Source of the DNA: Gemmatimonadota bacterium | GTDB taxonomy: Bacteria > Gemmatimonadota > Gemmatimonadetes > Gemmatimonadales > GWC2-71-9 | Reading direction: 5' to 3' | Assembly: GCA_040388535.1 (NCBI GenBank) | Contig: JAZKBR010000001.1 | Coordinates: 83,764-147,763, forward strand | DNA: 64,000 bases | In this document: positions 44,585-51,500 of the stretch, in pieces | How the letters are laid out: every line of letters starts with the position of its first letter | Numbering within the stretch: position 1 is the stretch's first letter | Notes under the pieces: model-generated | What the model was told of the DNA's origin: nothing | Database searches by the model: none | What the model saw: only the letters and a program-made list of their open reading frames with translations | Program-made: the position numbers and the translations under genes

Positions 44585-46798
44585 TCAGAACTTCACTCGC
44601 AGCCCGGTCGTGATGGCACGCGGCAGACCGAGCGTCTTGCCTGCAGCGCTGGTCGTGGCGTTGTCGGTGTACACCTCATCACCGAGGTTGACCGCCGAGC
44701 CGTAGAGCGAGATCGCGTTCGAGACCTTGTATGACGTGCTCAGGTTGAAGAGCGCGAAGTGCTTCTGCAGGATCGTGCGATTCACGTCGAGGAACATCGA
44801 TCCCGTGTTGCGGAGCGACGCGTAGATGTCCCAGCGAGACGTCGGCTCGACATCGACGCCCACCGTGATGATGTCGCGCGGAATCCCGCCGAGCTGCACC
44901 TTGATCGGGTCGCCGGTGGTGGTCTTCTCGTAGTGGCTGTCGGTATAGGTGTAGGTGCCATCGAGCGTGACGGTCCGGAAGGGCTGCCAGGTCGCCACGA
45001 ACTCGAGTCCGCGCGACACGGCGTCCTGGCCATTGGTATTCAGGTTGACGGTGGCCGGGCAGTTCGCCAGAGTCGGACCGCAGACAGCGATCACCTCGGG
45101 GGGCGCCGTCGCGGCGCTGGCAATCCGGTACGACGCGATCAGTGCCTTGGTGTTGTACTGGAACAGGGTCGCGCCAAGCGTGAGGCGGCTGCCGTGGAGG
45201 TCGAGGCCCGCTTCCCCACCGGTGAGCGTCTCGGGTTGCAGGGAGGCGTTCGCGATCGTGATCGAGGTGGTCGACGAGAACGACCGGTACAGGTTGTTGA
45301 GTCCCGGCGCCCGGAAAGCGCGATACGCCGCCGCGCGAATGGCGACCTTGTCCGAGAACTGGAAGCGCGCCGTGATGCTGGGGTTGAACGACCCCTTGCT
45401 GCCATCCTCGACATCGCCGCCGAGCGGGGCCGCCGGGACACCATTGTTGTACTTGGTGAGACGCGCGACACCGTCGGTGTTGGTCCAATGGTCATACCGT
45501 ACCGCGACGGTCGCCTGCAGCTTCGACGTCGGGTAGACCGAGAACTGCGTGAACCCACCGAGGAATTGCTGGGTACCCTGGCCGTAGTTCGTCCGGTTGA
45601 TCGTCGCGCTCGCCTTCGACGTCGTCGTCGGCCGGTTGTAGGTCGTCGCGCTGTCTTCACCAGATATGCGCCGGAAGTCGGCACCGAACTGGATGTTGGC
45701 CGGGAATCCGCTGAAGATGCTCGAGACCATCGCCGACGCGCCGAGTTCCCGATACGGATTGACGTCTTCCGAGTTGGCGTACTGCACCAGCGGGGAAGTG
45801 GTCGCCGCGGTATTGCAGGTGCCGGCGTTGAGCAGGTAGCACCCGGCACCATTCTGCTTGTTGAACGAGACGCGCTGCGCCCACACCTTCACGTCAGCGC
45901 GATTTGTCCCGCCAAAGCGCTTGGTGAAGCCCGCGGCGCCGTCAGGGCCCTTCTGCAGGTTCCGGCCAAACTCGTAGCCGCCCACATCCTGATCCTGCCG
46001 GTGGTAGCCGAAACGGAAGAAGGCATCGAATTCCGAATTCGGAGTGTAGTACCCGGCCAGACGAAGATTGCTGTTGGTGGCCGAGGAGGCCCCCTTCCCG
46101 GGCACCGTGCTGAGGAATTCGCCAGGGGTGGTCTGATAACCATCGGTATCGAGCACGTCGCCGGAGAAGCGCATCGAGAGCCCGTGGCCGAGCACGAAGT
46201 TCTTCGACAGCGCCGCATTCACGGTGTTCATCGACTGGTACGAGAGGTCCACCAGTCCGCTGTTATCAGTCGGCTTGCGGGTGATGATGTTGATGACGCC
46301 CGCAACGGCGAGGTTGCCCCAGGTGCTCGATGCACCGCCACGGATGACCTCGAGCCGCTCGATCGAGGAGAGCGGCACCTTGAACCACTGCGTTGTGGTA
46401 AAGAACGGGTCGTGGATCGGGACGCCATCGAGCAGCATCAGCACCTTGCTGTTCGACACACCGCGCAGCTTCGTCTGATGGCCTGTCGGATCGGTGGCAT
46501 AGAACGGGGCGCCCGGCAGGTTCATTCCCGGCACGGTGCGGAGCAATTGATCGACCGTCTGGGCAGGCGATTTCGCCAGCTCGGCGCGCGAAATGATGGT
46601 AGCGTGCAGCGCCATCTCGTTGAGCGTGGTCTGCGAACGTGTGGCCGACACGACCAGTTCACCCAGCTTGCGAGCGGTGGTATCCGAACGCGGAAACTCG
46701 CGCTCCTGGGCATTGGCCGCCGCGGCGCCGGTGAACAGCATCAACGCTACGATCGCCAGCTGGCGTCGCATCAGCCCGACAGGAAACAGCAACTGCAT
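44585..46798 (-). CDS. TonB-dependent outer-membrane receptor
   Basis: 737 residues from ATG 46798; ATG 46771 (MRRQLAIVALML) would also give a full signal peptide. Plug domain at about 45-165 (GELVVSATRSQTTLNE, LMLLDGVPIHDPFF, IERLEVIRGGASSTWGNLAVAGVINIIT) then a 22-strand barrel ending in TTGLRVKF. The ligand is not evident; the neighbour at 46944 is a Met/His/Cys-rich small protein, which hints at a metal. No B12 riboswitch motif upstream. Confidence 0.92.
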   Translation of the reverse strand: MQLLFPVGLMRRQLAIVALMLFTGAAAANAQEREFPRSDTTARKLGELVVSATRSQTTLNEMALHATIISRAELAKSPAQTVDQLLRTVPGMNLPGAPFYATDPTGHQTKLRGVSNSKVLMLLDGVPIHDPFFTTTQWFKVPLSSIERLEVIRGGASSTWGNLAVAGVINIITRKPTDNSGLVDLSYQSMNTVNAALSKNFVLGHGLSMRFSGDVLDTDGYQTTPGEFLSTVPGKGASSATNSNLRLAGYYTPNSEFDAFFRFGYHRQDQDVGGYEFGRNLQKGPDGAAGFTKRFGGTNRADVKVWAQRVSFNKQNGAGCYLLNAGTCNTAATTSPLVQYANSEDVNPYRELGASAMVSSIFSGFPANIQFGADFRRISGEDSATTYNRPTTTSKASATINRTNYGQGTQQFLGGFTQFSVYPTSKLQATVAVRYDHWTNTDGVARLTKYNNGVPAAPLGGDVEDGSKGSFNPSITARFQFSDKVAIRAAAYRAFRAPGLNNLYRSFSSTTSITIANASLQPETLTGGEAGLDLHGSRLTLGATLFQYNTKALIASYRIASAATAPPEVIAVCGPTLANCPATVNLNTNGQDAVSRGLEFVATWQPFRTVTLDGTYTYTDSHYEKTTTGDPIKVQLGGIPRDIITVGVDVEPTSRWDIYASLRNTGSMFLDVNRTILQKHFALFNLSTSYKVSNAISLYGSAVNLGDEVYTDNATTSAAGKTLGLPRAITTGLRVKF

Positions 46799-46907
46799 GG
46801 AGGAACTCCCCGGAATCAGGTTGGTCGCGCCTGTCTGGCCAGAATGCGCGTCCCCGCAATCGGGACCGACAACTGGCGTGCAGCAGGTGAGCTCGCGCTC
46901 CAGCGGT

Positions 46908-46926
46908 CGTGGTGCGACGCACCACG
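46908..46926. promoter_or_regulatory. 19-bp perfect palindrome upstream of the TonB receptor gene
   Basis: CGTGGTGCG and CGCACCACG with a single central A. A one-base centre suits a dimeric repressor site better than an RNA hairpin. It lies between the 3' end of the Met/His-rich gene and 110 bases before the receptor start. Confidence 0.5.
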
Positions 46927-46943
46927 CCCGGAGGCGATGAGGC

Positions 46944-47366
46944 TCAGCTCAGCGAACCAACCGGTGGGGCAGTAGCGAAGGGGAGGAGGAAGTCCGCCGG
47001 CACCGCCAGCGAGGGCGCGGCGCGAAATAGTGGTGCCGTGGTCCTGAAGTACTGTGCGTGGAATTCGACTGGGGCGGCGGGAAGGCCGCCGACCGGCGTG
47101 GCGCACCCGCTCCCGGGACAACTACAGCGGTGCGATTGGTGCCCGGGCTCGGCATCGTGTCCGGTGCCGTCAGACCCTGTGGCGGCACCGTCCGACCCTG
47201 GCGCCATCGCCATCCCGGCCATTGTCCCTGCACCGCCACCCTGCTCCGCTGCCCGCTCCGCCATCTGGTGCATCGGGCACGGCGCCAACGAGCCCTCGAG
47301 CCCCACCAGCGAAAGCCAGAGGGCGAGGAAGGTGGCAGCAAACCGATGGGTCCAGGAGCGGGCCAT
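46944..47366 (-). CDS. Small exported protein rich in Met, His and Cys
   Basis: 140 residues from ATG 47366 (MARSWTHRFAATFLALW); the longer frame was dropped. One N-terminal hydrophobic helix, then CPMHQM, a Gly/Met-rich stretch (TMAGMAMAPG), and HQSHRCSCPGSGC. Such clustered soft ligands suggest copper or another metal, but I recognise no family with certainty; it recalls DUF2946-like proteins. Upstream of, and probably co-transcribed with, the TonB receptor. Confidence 0.55.
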   Translation of the reverse strand: MARSWTHRFAATFLALWLSLVGLEGSLAPCPMHQMAERAAEQGGGAGTMAGMAMAPGSDGAATGSDGTGHDAEPGHQSHRCSCPGSGCATPVGGLPAAPVEFHAQYFRTTAPLFRAAPSLAVPADFLLPFATAPPVGSLS

Positions 47367-47369
47367 GGG

Positions 47370-47391
47370 GACAATCTCGGTCCGGATTGTC
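47370..47391. promoter_or_regulatory. Inverted repeat GACAATC-N8-GATTGTC before the Met/His-rich gene
   Basis: Perfect 7-base arms, ending three bases before the ATG on the minus strand. Could be an operator for the divergent promoters or a translational hairpin. Confidence 0.5.
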
Positions 47392-47472
47392 GTTTGGCGC
47401 AAGGAAGCCGCGTGTCGGCCCGCACTTCGTTCCGGCGCAGATAGGGATAACACTCACTGGAGTTACCCCCTG

Positions 47473-48519
47473 ATGCACCGCAACACTCGTCGCTTTGCCG
47501 CCCTGCTGCTGCTCACGCTGTCGGCCGCATGTGGTTCGGATGGTTACCAGCCAATCACCATGCAGCCGCCGCCACCGCCACCACCGCCCTCTGCCCGCGA
47601 CGGCTTGTGGACCGTCAGCGGCGCCCCATCCGGCATCCTGCAGTTCGCCCCGGAACTCCTGACCGTCGCGGGCAACCACGAGCCGACCAATTCGCTGCGA
47701 ACCACCAGCGCGAACCTGTTGGTCTCGATGGGCATCGCCTTCGACGAGACCGGCTCGCTCTGGATCTCGAGCCAGGACGACGCGAAACTCCTCAGACTCT
47801 CACCGGAACGCCTCGGACAGAATACGAACAGCGCCGCGTCGGTCATCATTTCGGCGAACCAGGGCTCACTGAATCAGCCCGCCGGGATCGCTTTCGATGC
47901 GACGCATCACCTCTGGGTGGCGAACCGTGGCAACGGGACGCTGGTGCGCTACGACCAGGGCCAGCTCGACGGCAGCGGAACGCCGGTCCCGACGGTCACC
48001 ATCTCGGGCGTCGGTCGCCCCACCGGGCTCGCCTTCGACGCCGCTGGTGCGCTCTGGGTGAGTGACAATCAGGCGAATACGCTTGTGAAGTATGCCCCGG
48101 CCCAGCTGCGGGCGACCGGGACGCCGGAACCCGAGGTCGTCGTCAATGACCTCGCCAACCGTCTGGTGAATCCTGCGGGGCTGGCGTTCGATGCGGCCGG
48201 CAACCTCTGGGTGGCCAACACCGGGAATCAACGGGTACTCCGGTTCACACCGACGCAGCTGGCACCAGGGGCCCAGCCGACGGCCGGGGTTGCCCTGCGC
48301 AGCGATGATGCATCGCTCCCGGACCCGATCGGCCTCGCCGTCGACAAGAACGGCGCGCTGTGGGTCATGAATGTCAGCGGCGCCCTCGAGCAGTTCGCCC
48401 CCGCGCAACTCAGCCGTGCGGCCGCGCCAACGCCCACGACCACGATTCACCTGCCGGGCTTCAATCTCCTGCTCGGTCTCGCGTTCTGGCCGCTCCCTGC
48501 CGGGCTGCCGCTCCGCTGA
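47473..48519 (+). CDS. NHL-type propeller lipoprotein
   Basis: 348 residues from ATG 47473 (GGAG upstream). Lipobox LSAAC (Cys20), a proline run, then at least five blades of the pattern GxAFDAAGxLWVxN-x-x-N-x-x-L-x-x-(Y/F). Likely a surface or periplasmic binding scaffold; ligand unknown. Its stop overlaps the symporter start. Confidence 0.75.
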   Translation: MHRNTRRFAALLLLTLSAACGSDGYQPITMQPPPPPPPPSARDGLWTVSGAPSGILQFAPELLTVAGNHEPTNSLRTTSANLLVSMGIAFDETGSLWISSQDDAKLLRLSPERLGQNTNSAASVIISANQGSLNQPAGIAFDATHHLWVANRGNGTLVRYDQGQLDGSGTPVPTVTISGVGRPTGLAFDAAGALWVSDNQANTLVKYAPAQLRATGTPEPEVVVNDLANRLVNPAGLAFDAAGNLWVANTGNQRVLRFTPTQLAPGAQPTAGVALRSDDASLPDPIGLAVDKNGALWVMNVSGALEQFAPAQLSRAAAPTPTTTIHLPGFNLLLGLAFWPLPAGLPLR

Positions 48520-49817
48520 TGACCACCGATCACGTCGGAGCGGCTCCAGCAGCACCGTCCAGTGAGACCGGACGCGCCGGCTCACTGCGCTGGGTCGCCA
48601 TCGCGATCCTGATTGGAGTCGCTCTCGGCGTGGTCTTCCCGGACGGTGGCACCGCCGGCTTTCACGCGAGTGACTTGCAGGTACTGTCGAATCTCTTTCT
48701 GCGATTGATCAAGTCGCTGGTAGCGCCCCTGCTGTTCGCGACACTCGTGGTCGGCATCGCCGGCCACGGCGAGGAGATGGCGCAGGTCGGGCGACTCGCC
48801 ATCCGGTCGCTCTGCTATTTCGAAGTCGTCACCACGCTCGCGATGCTGGTGGGGTTGCTCGCCGTAAATCTCGTCAAGCCCGGCGTGGGTGTGGATCTGT
48901 GTACCGCAACGATGGAAGCAGGCAGCAACCTCGCGCAGGCGAGGCCCACGCTCGCCTCGACCCTCGAGCATGCCGTTCCGCAGAGCATCGTGGATGCTGC
49001 CGCGCGCAATGACGTACTCCAGATCGTCTGCTTCGCGGTGATTTTCGGTATCGCGCTCTCCCAGGTGCGTGGCCCGGCGCAGGAGTTCATGCTCTCACTC
49101 TGCAGCAGCCTCAGCGCCGTGATGTTCCGTTTCGTCGGGATCGTGATGCGGTTCGCCCCGGTCGGCATCGGGGCGGCGATGGCGGTCACGGTCGGCCATA
49201 GCGGCATCGGAGTGCTTCGCAACCTTGGCTCGCTGGTGCTCACGCTCTACGCATCACTCATCGCATTCGCCTTGCTCGTCCTGCTTCCGGTTGCCCTCGC
49301 GTTCAGGGTGCCGCTGCGGGCGTTCTGGCGCGCGACCCAGGCGCCCTGGCTGGTCGCCTTCAGCACCTCTTCGTCAGAGGCCGCGCTCCCGTTGGCGTTC
49401 CGCAACATGGAAGCACTCGGTGTCCCGCGGCGCATTGTCGCCTTCGTGCTGCCGACAGGCTACTCGTTCAACATGGACGGCACGGCGCTCTATCTCTCGC
49501 TCGCCTCGGTGTTTGTGGCGCAGGCGGCCGGAATCAACATGCCGTTGTCCCGGCAGTTGCTGATGGTTGGCACTCTGATGCTCACCAGCAAAGGCGTTGC
49601 GGCCGTCCCGCGTACATCGCTGGTGGTGCTCGCCGGGACGCTTGCGCAGTTCGACCTGCCGTTGCAGGGGATTGCGGTGATTCTCGGGGTCGATGCGCTG
49701 ATGGACATGGCGCGCACCTCGCTCAACCTCCTCGGCAACTGTCTCGCCACCGTCGTGATGGCGCGCTGGGAGGGAACCTTCGCTCCCCAGACCACTCCAG
49801 CCCCGGCAGTTCCGTGA
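48519..49817 (+). CDS. Dicarboxylate/amino acid:cation symporter (DAACS family)
   Basis: 432 residues. Eight membrane helices plus two re-entrant hairpins, with the serine-rich motif STSSSEAALP and FNMDGTALY, and the conserved NLLGNCLATVVMARW near the C-terminus, all of the GltP/DctA family. Imports glutamate, aspartate or C4-dicarboxylates with protons or sodium. Coupled by overlap to the propeller lipoprotein before and the acetyltransferase after it. Confidence 0.9.
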   Translation: MTTDHVGAAPAAPSSETGRAGSLRWVAIAILIGVALGVVFPDGGTAGFHASDLQVLSNLFLRLIKSLVAPLLFATLVVGIAGHGEEMAQVGRLAIRSLCYFEVVTTLAMLVGLLAVNLVKPGVGVDLCTATMEAGSNLAQARPTLASTLEHAVPQSIVDAAARNDVLQIVCFAVIFGIALSQVRGPAQEFMLSLCSSLSAVMFRFVGIVMRFAPVGIGAAMAVTVGHSGIGVLRNLGSLVLTLYASLIAFALLVLLPVALAFRVPLRAFWRATQAPWLVAFSTSSSEAALPLAFRNMEALGVPRRIVAFVLPTGYSFNMDGTALYLSLASVFVAQAAGINMPLSRQLLMVGTLMLTSKGVAAVPRTSLVVLAGTLAQFDLPLQGIAVILGVDALMDMARTSLNLLGNCLATVVMARWEGTFAPQTTPAPAVP

Positions 49818-50365
49818 CCAGCACCCTGCTTGATCGCGCGGCGCAACATACCCTGCGCCAGCTCGCCGCCGTCGACATCCCGGTCTACCTGCCGGCCCTC
49901 GCCGAGTTGCTGCGGGAGTCCGTGAACGCCGGTGCATCGCTCGGCTTCCTGCCGCCGCTCGCGGCTGTGGACGCGCGGCAGTACTGGCTCTCGCTGCGGC
50001 AGGAGCTGCACGACGGCTCCCGGATCCTCATCGCGGCGTTCGTGGGAGGTCGCCTCATCGGTTCCGGTCAACTCGCGCTGCCGGACTGGCGGAATGGCAA
50101 GCATCGCGCTGAATTGCAGAAGCTCATGGTGGCCTCCGCGCTGCACGGCCGCGGCATCGGCAGCTCCCTGGTGCGGGCGCTGCACACGACGGCGCAACGT
50201 CACGGACGCACCCTGCTCGTGCTGCATACTCGCCACGGGGAGCCACCCGAGGAGTTCTACCGCCGCCTCGGATACCACACGGTGGGGATCGTGCCCGGAT
50301 ATACCACGGGACCGGCCGGCGAAACGTTCGACTCCGCGCTGATGTGCGCGCGCCTCGAGCGCTGA
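49814..50365 (+). CDS. GNAT family N-acetyltransferase
   Basis: 183 residues, GTG start overlapping the symporter stop. LQKLMVASALHGRGIGSSLVRAL contains the acetyl-CoA pyrophosphate-binding R/Q-x-x-G-x-G/A signature, and FYRRLGYHTVGIVPGY is the typical end. Substrate unknown. Confidence 0.88.
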   Translation: MTSTLLDRAAQHTLRQLAAVDIPVYLPALAELLRESVNAGASLGFLPPLAAVDARQYWLSLRQELHDGSRILIAAFVGGRLIGSGQLALPDWRNGKHRAELQKLMVASALHGRGIGSSLVRALHTTAQRHGRTLLVLHTRHGEPPEEFYRRLGYHTVGIVPGYTTGPAGETFDSALMCARLER

Positions 50366-50463
50366 CCTGCCGATCATGCCGGCGAATGTCGCGTTCGGAG
50401 AAACCTGTGCGCATCTGTTCATGAAAGCGCAATACCACCACGACCCCAGAGGAGCAGCCCAGG

Positions 50464-50946
50464 ATGAACACGACCGCTAACAACCTCGCCGAACGGCTCG
50501 AACAGGGCGCCCGCGCGCTGATCGCCTTTGCGGCCAAGCTGACCGACGCCCAGTGGAACACGCGGATTCCGAATGATGGCCGCACCGTCGGTGTCGTCGT
50601 CCATCATGTCGCGAGCGTGTACCCGATCGAGATCCAGCTCGCGCAGACCATTGCCGACGGCAAGGCGATCGCCGGCGTCACGATGGCCGACGTACATGCC
50701 ATGAATGCCGGACACGCGAAGGACAACGCCGATGTCACGCGAGATGTGGCGATCGACCTGCTGCGCAGCAACAGCACCGCTGCGGCAGGCGCCATCCGTG
50801 CCCTGACCGATGATCAGCTCCGCCTCGCGGCGCCCGCGTCGCTCTACGCCGGTGCCCCGGTCACCGCGCAGTTCGTGCTCGAGGACCACGCGGTGCGCCA
50901 CAGCTATCACCACCTCACGGCGATCAAGGCAGCGCTCCAGCAGTAG
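50464..50946 (+). CDS. DinB-like four-helix protein
   Basis: 160 residues with AGGAG upstream. The pattern of metal-ligand histidines in TVGVVVHHVAS and DHAVRHSYHHLTAIK fits the DinB/YfiT-like superfamily; a third histidine (ADVHAMNAGHA) lies between. Members include thiol transferases; function here unknown. Followed by a terminator. Confidence 0.75.
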   Translation: MNTTANNLAERLEQGARALIAFAAKLTDAQWNTRIPNDGRTVGVVVHHVASVYPIEIQLAQTIADGKAIAGVTMADVHAMNAGHAKDNADVTRDVAIDLLRSNSTAAAGAIRALTDDQLRLAAPASLYAGAPVTAQFVLEDHAVRHSYHHLTAIKAALQQ

Positions 50947-50961
50947 CCGGTCGTACCACGC

Positions 50962-51002
50962 ACTGAATCGCCCCGGTTGCCCCCTGCCGGGGCCGATTCA
51001 GT
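50962..51002 (+). terminator. Terminator-like hairpin after the DinB-like gene
   Basis: Fifteen base pairs with one bulged C: ACTGAATCG-CCCCGG against CCGGGG-C-CGATTCAGT, 10-base loop, no U-tract. Confidence 0.75.
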
Positions 51003-51080
51003 AGCGGCAGCGCTTCACCGCGCTCCGCTCCCTGCCACTCCACTAACCGCGTCACGCAACGTCGCAGCGCTGAAACGTGC

Positions 51081-51121
51081 TTGCGCACTGGCTTCCACCG
51101 CCTATGATCATATTGATCATA
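51081..51121 (+). promoter_or_regulatory. Promoter and palindromic operator of the PadR-permease operon
   Basis: TTGCGC (51081-51086), 16-base spacer, TATGAT (51103-51108). The -10 element is the left end of a perfect dyad, TATGATCA-TAT-TGATCATA (51103-51121). PadR proteins usually repress their own operon, so this is the likely binding site. Confidence 0.75.
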
Positions 51122-51137
51122 TTGCTCCGGAGCGCCC

Positions 51138-51500
51138 GTGACATCGCCCAGCACCATCGCCGCGCTGCTGCCACTGAAGCCGGTCGAACTCGAGATCCTG
51201 CTCGCGCTCGCGACGGAAGAGCGGCATGGTTACGGCCTGGTCCAGGCGATCGCCGAGCGTACCGACGGACTGGTGCAACTCGAGCCGGGTAACCTCTATC
51301 GCGTGATCAAGCGGCTCCTCGCCGATGGCATCGTCGCAGAGTCGGATCGTCGCCCGGTGACCGAGGGGAGTGAGCGCCGCCGCTATTACCGGTTGACGGC
51401 GCTGGGCGCCCGGGTGGTGCGCGCCGACCTCCACCGGATGCGAACCCTCCTTGCCTCCGCTCCGGCCCGCGCGCTGATCCGCCGGTTCGGCACCACGTGA
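51138..51500 (+). CDS. PadR family transcriptional regulator
   Basis: 120 residues, GTG start with CGGAG 5 bases upstream. Winged helix with LLALATEERHGYGLVQAIAER, LEPGNLYRVIKRLLADGIV and RRRYYRLTALGARV, the PadR signature, and a short C-terminal helix. Overlaps the permease gene (GTGA), the standard pair in Acidobacteriota and Gemmatimonadota. Confidence 0.92.
   Translation: MTSPSTIAALLPLKPVELEILLALATEERHGYGLVQAIAERTDGLVQLEPGNLYRVIKRLLADGIVAESDRRPVTEGSERRRYYRLTALGARVVRADLHRMRTLLASAPARALIRRFGTT

Noticed and set aside
43260-44705. 481-residue plus-strand open frame opposite the esterase and propeller genes
   Set aside because: Arg/Ser/Pro-rich with no domain; both minus-strand genes have export signals and motifs.
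46799-46943. Cobalamin riboswitch upstream of the TonB receptor
   Set aside because: No B12-box-like sequence or the expected multi-stem fold was seen.
44759-46975. 738-residue plus-strand open frame opposite the TonB receptor
   Set aside because: Arg/Glu-rich shadow; the receptor on the other strand has plug and barrel motifs.
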